Assembly: GCF_013870525.1 (NCBI RefSeq)
Contig: NZ_JACBXD010000021.1
Location: 1 to 64,000 of the forward strand
Source of the DNA: Amycolatopsis pittospori
Lineage (GTDB): Bacteria > Actinomycetota > Actinomycetes > Mycobacteriales > Pseudonocardiaceae
Reading direction: 5' to 3'
DNA length: 64,000 nt
A model generated the notes under the pieces. The model was not told the origin of the DNA, did not search any database, and saw only the letters and a list, made by a program, of their open reading frames with translations. Made by a program: the position numbers and the translations under genes. Shown one piece after another: positions 15,518 through 23,687 of this stretch (position 1 is the first letter of the stretch; each line of letters opens with the position of its first letter).

Positions 15518-16690
15518 CTAGGCGCCCGGGCCCCGGCCGGACCAGGTCCACGCGTAGCGGTGGTCCTCGGAAGCGTCCGCGGCCTCACCGAGGTCCAGCG
15601 GCGCGAAGGTGTCCACCATGACCGCGGTCTCGTCGAAGAACTGGGCCCCGATCGAAGCCTCCGCCGCGCCGGGCTGCGGCCCGTGGGTGAAGCCGGACGG
15701 GTGCAGCGAGAGCGAGCCGACCTCGATCCCGGAGCCCTTCCGCGCCTCGTAGTTGCCGCGGACGTAGAACATCAGCTCGTCGGAGTCGACGTTCGCGTGG
15801 TTGTACGGCACCGGGATCGACTCGGGGTGGTAGTCGACCTTGCGCGGGCAGAACGAGCAGACCACGAAGTTGGGGCCTTCGAACGTCTGGTGCACGGGCG
15901 GCGGCTGGTGCACGCGGCCGGTGATCGGTTCGAAGTCGTCGATGTTGAACACCCACGGGTACAGGCAGCCGTCCCAGCCGACGACGTCGAACGGGTGGGT
16001 CGCGTAGGTGTAGCGCGTCAGACCCGCACGGTGCCGCACGAGGACCTCGACGTCGGTGCCGTCGACGACCAGCGGCTCCGACGGGCCGCGGATGTCGCGC
16101 TCGCAGTACGGCGAGTGCTCCAGGAACTGGCCCTTCGCCGACAGGTAGCGCTTCGGCGGGCCGATGTGGCCGCGGGCCTCGATGGTCAGCAGTTTGACAC
16201 CGTCGTCGTGCGGGAGCACGCGATAGGTGCACGACGTCGGGATGACGAGGTAGTCGCCGTCGCCGATCTCCAGGGAGCCGTAGATCGTCTCGACGGTCGC
16301 GCTGCCGCCCTGGACGTAGAAGAGCTCGTCGCCCGCCGCGTTGCGGTACAGCGGCGAAGGACGCGTCGCGTGGACGAAGCCGATGGTGACGTCGGCGTTG
16401 CCGAACAGCCGGCGGCGATCGGTGACCGCGTCGGCGTCGCCGAACTTGAGGTCGTGGGTCTTGAAGGCGCGGGGCTTGAGCGGGTGGTTCGGGGTGATCG
16501 GGCCGCGCTCGTCCTCGATCGCGACGGCGTCGACGATCGCGGTGGGCAGGCCGCGGTGGTACAGCAGGGCCGAGTCCGCCGAGAAGCCCTCGACACCCAT
16601 CAGTTCCTCGGCGTACAGGCCCCCGTCGGGCTTGCGGAACGCCGTGTGGCGCTTGTGCGGGATCTCGCCTACCTGCCGGTAGTAAGGCAT
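15518..16690 (-). CDS. hmgA: Homogentisate 1,2-dioxygenase
   Basis: A 390-residue Fe(II) ring-cleavage enzyme converting homogentisate to maleylacetoacetate in tyrosine/phenylalanine catabolism. Cupin-type features are visible: GNADVTIGFVHATRPSPLYRNAAGDELFYVQGG, GDYLVIPTSCTYR, and PYNHANVDSDELMFYVRGNYE with iron-ligand His/Glu residues, then HPSGFTHGPQPG. ATG 16690 has a GGGGAG site. It is divergent from an unknown gene coupled to an IclR regulator. Fumarylacetoacetase and isomerase genes are not in the window. Confidence 0.96.
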   Translation of the reverse strand: MPYYRQVGEIPHKRHTAFRKPDGGLYAEELMGVEGFSADSALLYHRGLPTAIVDAVAIEDERGPITPNHPLKPRAFKTHDLKFGDADAVTDRRRLFGNADVTIGFVHATRPSPLYRNAAGDELFYVQGGSATVETIYGSLEIGDGDYLVIPTSCTYRVLPHDDGVKLLTIEARGHIGPPKRYLSAKGQFLEHSPYCERDIRGPSEPLVVDGTDVEVLVRHRAGLTRYTYATHPFDVVGWDGCLYPWVFNIDDFEPITGRVHQPPPVHQTFEGPNFVVCSFCPRKVDYHPESIPVPYNHANVDSDELMFYVRGNYEARKGSGIEVGSLSLHPSGFTHGPQPGAAEASIGAQFFDETAVMVDTFAPLDLGEAADASEDHRYAWTWSGRGPGA

Positions 16691-16754
16691 CGGAATCTCC
16701 CCGGAACGTGTCCGTTGTGCGAACGATTTTGTCCTGATGTCGTACGCTACTAGC

Positions 16755-17630
16755 GTGTCAGTCGTGTCAAGCGCTGTGGAACTCACGCCACCCGGCCCCC
16801 GAGGAATCCCTCCCCTGTTCGCGCGGCTCGTCGACGACTCGGCGTTGTTCCCGCCCGGTGAGGCGTCCATGCCCGAAGCGCTGCGTGCGCACTTCGCGTC
16901 GAGGGCCGGTGAACACTCCGGCGTCCTCGGTGTGTTCCTGTGCCAGGCGTCCAGGCTGCCCGAGCTCATCACCGAACTCATCAAGATCAAGCCGAAGGAA
17001 CCGCTGCCGCTGTCGCTGATCATCGACACCGGTCTCGGCGGGGTCCCGAAGGCGATCTCGATCGTCGAGTCGCGCAGCGAGATCCTCGCGCTGCGGATGG
17101 TGGAGATGCCGGCGCCGTCGGACGTCGACGAGGTCTGGCTGGAGCGGGTCTCCGAATTCGTGCCGGAAGACGTCATCCGGGTGGTCGAGCCGCGGCGCGG
17201 CGTCGGCTGGCTGGACGGCGTGCGGAAGGTGATCGAGCACGGCAGCTGGCCGAAGATCCGCTGCGGCGGCAAGGCGGGCGAGAACTTCCCGAGCGTCGAC
17301 GAGGTCGCCGACTTCCTCTCGGTGGTCAGCGGCTCGACGGGGGCGTCGTTCAAGGCGACGAACAGCCTGCACCGCGCCGTCCGGCACACCGACGAGATCT
17401 CCGGCTTCACCCATCACGGGTTCCTGAACCTCATCGTCGCGTCCGCGCGGTGTCTTTCGGGCGGTGACGTGCGCGCCGCGCTCGAGTCGACCGACAGCGC
17501 CGCACTCGCCGCCGAGGCCAAGGGGATGTCCGAACAGGCCGCGAAGGCGGTCCGAGGGCTCTTCGCGTCCTACGCCGCAGCCTCGTTCGACGAACCCGTC
17601 GCCGATCTCGGGGAGCTAGAGCTCTTGTGA
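16755..17630 (+). CDS. Conserved protein of unknown function, divergent from hmgA
   Basis: A protein of about 291 residues with no family name I can give. It opens PPLFARLVDDSALFPPGEASMPEAL and has a second conserved-looking block IRCGGKAGENFPSVDEVADFL followed by ASFKATNSLHRAVRH and HHGFLNLIV; the spacing and alternating strands suggest a TIM-barrel-like fold, an inference. Divergent from hmgA and overlapping an IclR gene by 4 bases, it may act in or beside aromatic catabolism. GTG 16755 is chosen; ATG 16737 in the same frame would add six residues. Confidence 0.75.
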   Translation: MSVVSSAVELTPPGPRGIPPLFARLVDDSALFPPGEASMPEALRAHFASRAGEHSGVLGVFLCQASRLPELITELIKIKPKEPLPLSLIIDTGLGGVPKAISIVESRSEILALRMVEMPAPSDVDEVWLERVSEFVPEDVIRVVEPRRGVGWLDGVRKVIEHGSWPKIRCGGKAGENFPSVDEVADFLSVVSGSTGASFKATNSLHRAVRHTDEISGFTHHGFLNLIVASARCLSGGDVRAALESTDSAALAAEAKGMSEQAAKAVRGLFASYAAASFDEPVADLGELELL

Positions 17631-18265
17631 CCCGCGAAGGGTCGCTGACCCTGGATCGAGGGCTGGCGCTGCTGCAAGCGGTGGCGGACGCCGGTGGCGA
17701 AGCGGCGACGATCTCCGAACTCGCCGTGGCCATCGGCGCGAGCCGGGCCGCCGTCTACCGGCTGCTCGTCCCGCTGTCCGAACGGGGGCTCGTCTGGCGC
17801 GACGGGAACAAGGTACGGCTCGGTGTCGGCCTGCTCCGGCTCGCGGGGCAGGTCCTCCCTCAGTTGCGGGAGGCGGCCCGGCCGGTCCTGCGCGAGCTCG
17901 CGGAGAAGGTCGGCGCGACGGCGCATCTGTCCGTCGTCCAGGGGGACCAGGCGCAGGCCGTCGCGGTCGTCGAACCTTCGTGGACGAGCTTCCACGTCGC
18001 CTACCGCGTCGGCACGCGCCATCCGTTGTCCGCCGGCGCGGCGGGTAAGGCGATGACGCTGCGCCCTGGCGGCGACGGCTGGGTGACCTCCACCGGCGAA
18101 CTCGAGGCGGGCGCGTCCGGGGTCGCCGCGCCCGTGCGGGGCGTGCCGGGGCTGCGCGCCAGCCTCGGCGTCGTGTCCCTGGAGCCGCTGGACGCCTCCG
18201 TCGTGGGGCCCGCGGTCGTCGGAGCGGCTCAGCGCCTGGCCGAAGTGCTCAAGCAGCCGGAGTAG
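17627..18265 (+). CDS. IclR family transcriptional regulator
   Basis: A 212-residue regulator: winged helix at about 8-70 (LDRGLALLQAVADAGGEAATISELAVAIGASRAAVYRLL) and an IclR effector domain (about 75-210; LRELAEKVGATAHLSVVQGD, HPLSAGAAGKAM). It is shorter than the usual 250 residues because the effector domain is reduced. The start GTG overlaps the upstream stop (GTGA), indicating translational coupling. IclR proteins commonly control homogentisate genes, so hmgA 0.9 kb upstream is the probable target, by inference. Confidence 0.92.
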   Translation: MTREGSLTLDRGLALLQAVADAGGEAATISELAVAIGASRAAVYRLLVPLSERGLVWRDGNKVRLGVGLLRLAGQVLPQLREAARPVLRELAEKVGATAHLSVVQGDQAQAVAVVEPSWTSFHVAYRVGTRHPLSAGAAGKAMTLRPGGDGWVTSTGELEAGASGVAAPVRGVPGLRASLGVVSLEPLDASVVGPAVVGAAQRLAEVLKQPE

Positions 18266-18269
18266 CGCC

Positions 18270-18941
18270 TCAGCGGTTGCTGAGCAGCGGGCGCACCATG
18301 GTCGCCAGCAGCGTGAGGTCGACCGCGAACAGCAGCCGCTCGAACAGGCCGAGCGTGACCTCCTGATGCGAGGGACCCGTGAGCATCGTCCAGACGAACC
18401 CGCCGAGCACGATCACGACGGCGGCGAAACTGGCGATCGAAAGCCGCCGGATCGTCGTGCGGCGCGGCTCCCACGGGCAGCGCGCGCGGCCTGGGCGGGT
18501 CAGCACCCAGGCGGCGGCGGGAAGCGCGAGGAACGCCGTCAGCGCGGCGTAGTTGTGGATCTGCCCGGCCAGCGAACGGGCCTCGCCCTCGGGGTCGACG
18601 GGGACGAGCGCGAGGACGAACAGCCCCGCGCACCACACGCCGAGCAGGACGAGCACCGACCCGTAGCCGCTGTGGTGCGCCTTCGCGATCCCGCCGAGCA
18701 GGGCCAGCGAACCGAGCCCCAGTGCCAGGCACATCGCGCCGAACAGCGGGGCGGCGGTCGAACCGGGCGAGAGGTAGCCGTAGACGTACTCGGACAGCGT
18801 CTGCCAGATCGGGCTGACCTGACTGGACAGCCGTAGGTGCAGGTCGATCGAGATCGCGACGGCGACGGCCATGCCGAAGACCGCGAGCCTGCCGTGCACG
18901 GGGGAGACGGCACGGGCGGCGAGGATCTTCGGGGAGGTCAC
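18270..18941 (-). CDS. DUF998 family membrane protein
   Basis: A 223-residue protein with six hydrophobic segments. HLRLSSQVSPIWQTLSEYVYG near residue 35 and LALVPVDPEGEARSLAGQIHNYAA near 110-135 are typical of DUF998, a membrane family of unknown function. It converges on the IclR gene with 4 bases between stops. It follows the GDT1-type gene on the same strand, but a terminator hairpin lies between them. Complete. Confidence 0.88.
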   Translation of the reverse strand: MTSPKILAARAVSPVHGRLAVFGMAVAVAISIDLHLRLSSQVSPIWQTLSEYVYGYLSPGSTAAPLFGAMCLALGLGSLALLGGIAKAHHSGYGSVLVLLGVWCAGLFVLALVPVDPEGEARSLAGQIHNYAALTAFLALPAAAWVLTRPGRARCPWEPRRTTIRRLSIASFAAVVIVLGGFVWTMLTGPSHQEVTLGLFERLLFAVDLTLLATMVRPLLSNR

Positions 18942-18980
18942 GACCGGCTACTCCAGGCTCGTCGGGGGCGAGTCAAAGCA

Positions 18981-19010
18981 GTGGGCAAGGTGAGTGTTCA
19001 CCTTGCCCAC
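18981..19010 (-). terminator. Hairpin terminator after GDT1-type gene
   Basis: A perfect 13-bp inverted repeat (GTGGGCAAGGTGA at 18981-18993 and complement at 18998-19010) with a 4-base loop lies 54 bases past the stop of the leftward GDT1-type gene and upstream of the DUF998 gene. Confidence 0.75.
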
Positions 19011-19063
19011 ACGTTTTCGTTCCCGAAAGGTTACCTGGCGAACCTGTGAAAACCCCGTGCGCC

Positions 19064-19663
19064 TCAGAAGGCCAGCTGGGCCAGTGCGAACAGGGAGAAA
19101 CCGGCGAAGACGAACCCGGCCACGCGCTGGATGAGCTTGGGGCGGATCCGGCTACGGACCTTCGCGCCGATGAAGACGGCGAGCCCGGCGACGGCGACCA
19201 GTGCGACGAAGGAGCCGAGAGCGACCGCGAACGGGTTGCCGAAGCGCGCCGTGAGGCTGGCCGTCGCGAGCTGGGAGGCGTCGCCCCACTCGGCGGCGAA
19301 CAGCACGCCGAACGAGGTCAACGCGGAGCGGAAGAAGGTCGCGGGGCCGGGTCCGGAACGCGACGCGTCCTCGCCGCCGTCCTTGGTGGGGCTGAACCCT
19401 TCGCGAAGGAGCATGTACGCACCGATACCGAACATCACGGCGACGATCGTGGTGACCAGCGCTTCCGGCAGCAAAGTGAGCACGCTGCCGAATGTGGCGG
19501 CGATCGCGCATTGCACGGCGAACGCCGCGGTGACCCCGACGAATACCGGCCAGGCGCGGAAACGGGTGGTGAGAACGAGGGTGGCGACGAGCGTCTTGTC
19601 CGGCAGTTCCACGGCGAGGACCAGGCCGAACGCACTGATCAGAGCCAACATCGAACCTGACAT
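19064..19663 (-). CDS. GDT1/TMEM165 (UPF0016) family cation transporter
   Basis: A 199-residue six-pass membrane protein of the Ca2+:H+ antiporter-2 family. The two signature motifs are present in the two repeats: ELPDKT at about 19-24 and EWGDASQ at about 127-133. Bacterial members mainly export Mn2+. Segments at about 4-25, 38-60, 66-86, 112-130, 143-165 and 178-197 match the fold, with an acidic cytoplasmic loop between the halves. An inverted repeat just upstream covers the ribosome-binding region. It stands alone before a hairpin terminator. Confidence 0.92.
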   Translation of the reverse strand: MSGSMLALISAFGLVLAVELPDKTLVATLVLTTRFRAWPVFVGVTAAFAVQCAIAATFGSVLTLLPEALVTTIVAVMFGIGAYMLLREGFSPTKDGGEDASRSGPGPATFFRSALTSFGVLFAAEWGDASQLATASLTARFGNPFAVALGSFVALVAVAGLAVFIGAKVRSRIRPKLIQRVAGFVFAGFSLFALAQLAF

Positions 19664-19673
19664 GATGATTCTT

Positions 19674-19703
19674 CACCCCTTTCACTGCAACGATAAAGGG
19701 GTG
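19674..19703 (-). promoter_or_regulatory. Hairpin overlapping the ribosome-binding region of the GDT1-type gene
   Basis: On the minus strand CACCCCTTT and AAAGGGGTG (19695-19703 and 19674-19682 on the plus axis) form a 9-bp stem with a 12-base loop. The 3' arm contains the G-rich Shine-Dalgarno-like stretch about 10 bases before ATG 19663. The stem would hide the start site, as in translational switches. No full yybP-ykoY riboswitch core is visible. Confidence 0.5.
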
Positions 19704-19837
19704 ATTCAGAAAAGGGCAAGCTGATGGCTTTTCCGAATCGGGCGGCAGGTCCGGGCGAATTGTATTTCTTGGCGGGGCGGAAAGGAGGTTTCGGCAAACC
19801 GAATTCTTTTCTTCCGTTCCACTGATAGCGTGCGGAC

Positions 19838-20791
19838 ATGGACGAGAGAGCGCGGATCGACGACGTGTGCAGGCGGTTGCGAGACCACTACGTCTTCCCT
19901 GACGTCGCCGAGAAACTGGCGGTGTTCTTGCAGGCGAGGCTGGGCGAAGGCGCGTACGCCGGGCTCGACGACAAGGCGCTCGCCGAAGCGGTGACCCGGG
20001 ACCTGCAATCGGTCAACGGGGACAAACACCTGCGGCTGCGGTTCCACATCGACCCGCTGCCCGAGGTGGACGGCGAGTCCTTCGATCCCGAGGTGTACCG
20101 GCGCGAGGCCGAACTGAACGGCTTCGGCATCGCGTCGGCGCGACGGCTGTCCGGGAACGTCGGCTACCTGGAGACGAAGCTGCTCTACGGGCCGGACATC
20201 TCCGGGGAGGTCTTGGCGGCGGCGATGACGCTGCTCGCGACCGCGGACGCGTTGCTGATCGACGTCCGGGAGAACCGGGGCGGCGACCCGACGGCGGTGG
20301 CCATGCTGATCAGCTACCTGGTCGGCGAGCCGACCCACTACAACAGTATCTATCTGCGCGACGGCGACGTGACCAACCAGTTCTGGACACTGCCGCACGT
20401 GCCGGGACGCAAGTTCGGGGCGGACAAGCCGGTGTGGGTACTGACCGGCCCGACGACCTTCTCCGGCGCCGAGGACCTGAGCTATTCGCTCCAGCAGCTG
20501 GGGCGGGCGAAGACGGTCGGCGCGGTGACCGGCGGCGGCGCGAATCCGCGTAAGCAGTTCAAAGTGGACACCCATCTGGATGTCACCGTCCCGGGCGGAC
20601 GGGCCGTGAACCCGGTCACGGGGACCAACTGGGAAGGCGTCGGCGTGCGGCCGGATATCCCTGTAGCCGTCGAGGACGCGTTCGGCACCGCTTACGCGTT
20701 GGCCCTGGAACACGTGCTGACACTGGGGGATTCGGGCGTGCGGCGGCAGATCGCCGACGAGGCGCGGCTCGCGCTCGCCGACCTCGGCTGA
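19838..20791 (+). CDS. S41 family peptidase (tail-specific/IRBP-like)
   Basis: A 317-residue protein. The N-terminal helical part (about 1-90; IDDVCRRLRDHYVFPDVAEKLA, SVNGDKHLRLRFH) resembles the tricorn/IRBP-like S41 arrangement. The catalytic domain carries ALLIDVRENRGGDP near 145 and the nucleophile serine in GPTTFSGAEDL near 208. There is no signal peptide or PDZ domain, so it is probably cytoplasmic. It starts at ATG 19838. A DosR-like palindrome and the cyd operon follow. Confidence 0.88.
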   Translation: MDERARIDDVCRRLRDHYVFPDVAEKLAVFLQARLGEGAYAGLDDKALAEAVTRDLQSVNGDKHLRLRFHIDPLPEVDGESFDPEVYRREAELNGFGIASARRLSGNVGYLETKLLYGPDISGEVLAAAMTLLATADALLIDVRENRGGDPTAVAMLISYLVGEPTHYNSIYLRDGDVTNQFWTLPHVPGRKFGADKPVWVLTGPTTFSGAEDLSYSLQQLGRAKTVGAVTGGGANPRKQFKVDTHLDVTVPGGRAVNPVTGTNWEGVGVRPDIPVAVEDAFGTAYALALEHVLTLGDSGVRRQIADEARLALADLG

Positions 20792-20802
20792 GCCCGGGCG
20801 AG

Positions 20803-20816
20803 GGACCTACGTCCCG
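20803..20816. promoter_or_regulatory. DosR-like box upstream of cydA
   Basis: GGGACCTACGTCCC has the GGGAC-N4-GTCCC dyad of the mycobacterial DosR/DevR box. It ends 57 bases before the cydA start. A second, half-conserved copy (GGGACCACTT) starts at 20825, a spacing reminiscent of paired DosR sites. A DosR-like regulator is encoded at 31439-32065 and a DosS-like kinase at the end of this operon. Confidence 0.6.
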
Positions 20817-20873
20817 GCGAGATCGGGACCACTTGAACTGGCGGGCCCACCTCGGGTTGAGCAGGCTTGAGGC

Positions 20874-22385
20874 GTGGAGGTTCTCGATCTCGCTCGGTGG
20901 CAGTTCGGCATAACCACCGTCTATCACTTCCTGATGGTCCCGCTGACCATCGGGCTTTCGGTCCTGGTCGCCGGGATGCAGACGGCGTGGGTCCGGACAG
21001 GTGACCGCCGCTATCTGAAGATGACCAAGTTCTGGGGGAAACTCCTGCTGGTCAACTTCGCGATGGGCGTCGTCACCGGAATCGTGCAGGAGTTCCAGTT
21101 CGGGATGAACTGGAGCGCGTACTCGCGGTTCGTCGGAGACGTGTTCGGCGCGCCTCTGGCGATGGAAGGGCTCGTCGCGTTCTTCGTCGAGTCCACCTTC
21201 CTGGGGCTGTGGATCTTCGGCTGGGACAAGCTGCCGAAGAGGGTCCACCTGGCGTGCGCCTGGGCGTACTCCCTGGCGACCGTGGCGTCCGCGTACTTCA
21301 TCCTGGCCGCGAACTCGTGGATGCAGCATCCGGTCGGGGTCGAGTTCGTCGACGGGAAGCCGACGATGAACTCGATCTGGGCGGTGCTGACGAACAACAC
21401 CGCGCTCGCCGCGATCCCGCATACGATCGCGGGTGCCTTCTCGGTGGCGGCGGCGTTCCTGGTCGGCGTGGCCGGCTGGCAGTTGTGGCGCAAGCGTTCC
21501 GAGGACGACGAGCACCGCGCGGTGTGGCGTTCTTCGCTGCGGCTCGGCGGCTGGGTCGGCGTGGTGTCGTTCGCGGTGCTGGCGATCACCGGTGACGTCC
21601 AGGGCAAGCTGATGTTCGAGCAGCAGCCGATGAAGATGGCGTCGGCGGAAGCGTTGTGCCATACGGAGAAACCGGCGAGCTTCTCGATCATCGCGATCGG
21701 GGACGTCCGGGGCGCGAACTGCGAGGACGTCAAGACGTTCACCGTGCCCGCGCTGCTGTCGTTCTTGGCGCACAACGATTTCTCGACCGAGGTCAAGGGC
21801 GTCGAGAACCTGGTGACCGAGTACCAGGCGAAATACGGGACGAACTACCCGGACGACCCGCAGCTCGGTTCGCTCGCGGGCAAGCCGATCGACTACGTGC
21901 CCAACCTGCCGGTGACCTACTGGGGTTTCCGGGCGATGATCGGCTTCGGTGCGATTTCGGCCGGGATCGGGCTCCTCGCGCTGTGGCTGACACGGCGCGG
22001 ACGGATCCCCGGGCAGCGATGGTTCCCGTGGCTCGTGCTCGGCGGGATCGCGACGCCGTTCATCGCCAACAGCGCCGGCTGGATCTTCACCGAGATGGGC
22101 CGTCAGCCGTTCGTGGTGGTGCCGAACCCCACCGGTGTCGACGGAGTGTGGATGTTCACCGCCCAGGCGGTCTCGAAGTTGTCCACAGGCGAGGTGTGGA
22201 CGTCGCTGATCGCTCTGACGACCGTTTACGCGGTGCTCGGCGTCGTGGAGGTCTACCTCGTGCGCAAGTACGTCCGCGGTGGCGTCGACGCCGTCATGCC
22301 ACCTACGAAACCATCCTCTACCAGCAAGAACGACGACCAGGAAGGCGGTGACAGCGATGACGAGGCACTCGCTTTCGCCTACTGA
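20874..22385 (+). CDS. cydA: Cytochrome bd oxidase subunit I
   Basis: A 503-residue integral membrane subunit of the bd-type terminal oxidase, oxidising quinol and reducing O2 with high affinity. It starts VEVLDLARWQFGITTVYHFLMVPLTIG; His in the RWQFGITTVYH segment and GMNWSAYSRFVGDVFG near residue 80 are hallmarks. The Q-loop is of the short type (around 250-330), and RQPFVVVPNP is near 415. GTG at 20874 is the start. First gene of cydA-cydB-cydDC-kinase; a 294-base spacer with repeats separates it from cydB. Confidence 0.97.
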   Translation: MEVLDLARWQFGITTVYHFLMVPLTIGLSVLVAGMQTAWVRTGDRRYLKMTKFWGKLLLVNFAMGVVTGIVQEFQFGMNWSAYSRFVGDVFGAPLAMEGLVAFFVESTFLGLWIFGWDKLPKRVHLACAWAYSLATVASAYFILAANSWMQHPVGVEFVDGKPTMNSIWAVLTNNTALAAIPHTIAGAFSVAAAFLVGVAGWQLWRKRSEDDEHRAVWRSSLRLGGWVGVVSFAVLAITGDVQGKLMFEQQPMKMASAEALCHTEKPASFSIIAIGDVRGANCEDVKTFTVPALLSFLAHNDFSTEVKGVENLVTEYQAKYGTNYPDDPQLGSLAGKPIDYVPNLPVTYWGFRAMIGFGAISAGIGLLALWLTRRGRIPGQRWFPWLVLGGIATPFIANSAGWIFTEMGRQPFVVVPNPTGVDGVWMFTAQAVSKLSTGEVWTSLIALTTVYAVLGVVEVYLVRKYVRGGVDAVMPPTKPSSTSKNDDQEGGDSDDEALAFAY

Positions 22386-22472
22386 TCGCCTCTCGACGTC
22401 ACCAGCCCAGCCCCCCGCCCTTCCCGGGGGACGGCCCCGCACCCAGCGTATCGGGGGTATCGCTCGGGAGGG

Positions 22473-22516
22473 TTACCCACAGCCAATCTGTGGACAACTT
22501 GGCCGGTTGTGGATAA
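22473..22516. promoter_or_regulatory. Cluster of three DnaA-box-like 9-mers
   Basis: TTACCCACA (22473-22481, plus strand, one mismatch), TGTGGACAA (22489-22497, complement TTGTCCACA, the actinomycete consensus) and TGTGGATAA (22508-22516, complement TTATCCACA, the E. coli consensus). Three such sites within 44 bases are far above chance at this G+C. There is no A/T-rich unwinding region or dnaA/dnaN nearby, so it is not a chromosomal origin. Confidence 0.55.
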
Positions 22517-22573
22517 CTCAGGGCTACCGGGTGCGGGGAGGCCGATCCGGTCGCCTCTGCGTGGTACGGGCGG

Positions 22574-22626
22574 GTTGCGAAAGCCACTTTCGCAACGTTC
22601 AAGGTTGCCAAAGTGGCTTTCGCAAC
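22574..22626. repeat. Palindromic repeat, GCGAAAGCCACTTTCGC type
   Basis: A 23-base self-palindrome (22574-22596, 10-bp arms around CCA) is followed after 7 bases by an inverted copy (22604-22626) matching at 22 of 23 positions. It ends 53 bases before cydB. Nested palindromes of this kind resemble REP-type elements; sequence differs from the other elements in the window but architecture is the same. Confidence 0.85.
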
Positions 22627-22679
22627 GTCCGGGAGCGCCGAGTAGCAGAGCACCGGCCCCAAGCGACCGGGAGCGTCCG

Positions 22680-23687
22680 ATGACCCTCGAAACGATCTGG
22701 TTCTGCGTCATCGCCCTCTTCTGGCTCGGGTATCTCTTCCTCGAGGGCTTCGACTTCGGCGTCGGCATGCTCATGCCGGTCCTCGCGAAGGACAACACCG
22801 AACGCCGCGTCATGGTCAACACGATCGGCCCGGTCTGGGACGGCAACGAGGTCTGGCTGATCGTCGCGGGCGGCGCGATGTTCGCCGCGTTCCCCGGTTG
22901 GTACGCGTCGCTGTTCTCGGCCGCGTACCTGCCGCTCCTGGTCGTCCTGCTCGCCCTCATCGGCCGCGGCGTCGCGTTCGAGTACCGCGGCAAGGTCGAC
23001 ACCGACCGCTGGCGCCGCAACTGGGACCGCGTCATCGTCCTCGGTTCGTGGATCCCGCCGTTCGGGGTCGGGCTGCTCCTCGCGACCACCGTCCTCGGCC
23101 TGCCGCTGGACGCCGACGGCAACCGTGTCGGCGGCGCGTTCGCCGCGCTCAGTCTCGAAACGCTGCTCGGCGCGGTCGCGGTCGTCGGGTTCTCGCTGGT
23201 CCACGGTGCCGCGTTCCTCGCGCTCAAGACCGAAGGCGACCTCCGTCATCGGGCGCGGAAGCTGGCCACGCGCCTGCTCCCGTTCGCGCTGCTGCCGCTG
23301 CTCGCGTTCCTCATCGTCGTCCAGCTGCGCTCGGGCGACCTGTGGACGCTGCTGCTGATCGGCGTCGCCGTCGTCGCCGCGACCCTCGCCTGGTTCCGGA
23401 TCCACGCGGGCCGGGAAGGGCAGGCGTTCGCCGCGCTCGGCGGGGTCATCGCCGCCTCGGCGGTCGCGATCTTCGTCGCGCTCTACCCGAACGTCCTCCC
23501 GTCCACTTTGGACCCGGCGAACACGCTGACCATCGCCGGCGAGGCGTCGAGCCCGTACACCCTGACCGTGATGACCTGGGTCGCGCTGTTCGGCGCGCCC
23601 GCGGTGCTGATCTACCAGGGCTGGACGTACTGGGTGTTCCGCAAACGCATCGGCACCCGGCACATCCCGCCGGTACACGTGCCATGA
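22680..23687 (+). CDS. cydB: Cytochrome bd oxidase subunit II
   Basis: A 335-residue, eight-to-nine-pass membrane subunit pairing with CydA. LFWLGYLFLEGFDFGVGML near the N-terminus and IGPVWDGNEVWLIVAGGAMFAAFP near residue 45 are signatures. It starts at ATG 22680 with no strong ribosome binding site visible. Its stop overlaps the start of the cydDC fusion (ATGA), so the two are translationally coupled. Confidence 0.97.
   Translation: MTLETIWFCVIALFWLGYLFLEGFDFGVGMLMPVLAKDNTERRVMVNTIGPVWDGNEVWLIVAGGAMFAAFPGWYASLFSAAYLPLLVVLLALIGRGVAFEYRGKVDTDRWRRNWDRVIVLGSWIPPFGVGLLLATTVLGLPLDADGNRVGGAFAALSLETLLGAVAVVGFSLVHGAAFLALKTEGDLRHRARKLATRLLPFALLPLLAFLIVVQLRSGDLWTLLLIGVAVVAATLAWFRIHAGREGQAFAALGGVIAASAVAIFVALYPNVLPSTLDPANTLTIAGEASSPYTLTVMTWVALFGAPAVLIYQGWTYWVFRKRIGTRHIPPVHVP

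Larger units (their letters stand above)
22386..22679. other. 294-bp spacer between cydA and cydB
   Basis: No gene is supported. It contains three DnaA-box-like 9-mers within 44 bases and a palindromic repeat at 22574-22626, each listed separately. Spacers of this length inside a cyd operon are unusual, and an internal promoter or attenuation is possible. Confidence 0.6.

Noticed and set aside
16691..16754. IclR operator between hmgA and the divergent unknown gene
   Set aside because: The region should contain one, but no clear palindrome could be singled out by eye, so it is not listed.
22473..22516. Replication origin
   Set aside because: Three boxes are too few, there is no A/T-rich stretch, and dnaA, dnaN and gyr genes are absent.
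22279..22683. 134-codon frame covering the end of cydA and the cydA-cydB spacer
   Set aside because: It overlaps cydA and reads through the palindromic repeat and DnaA-like boxes; no start site.
22898..23683. Very long open frame running from 22898 into cydDC
   Set aside because: The first 262 codons are the out-of-frame shadow of cydB; ATG 23684 has stop-start overlap and begins a normal CydD N-terminus.
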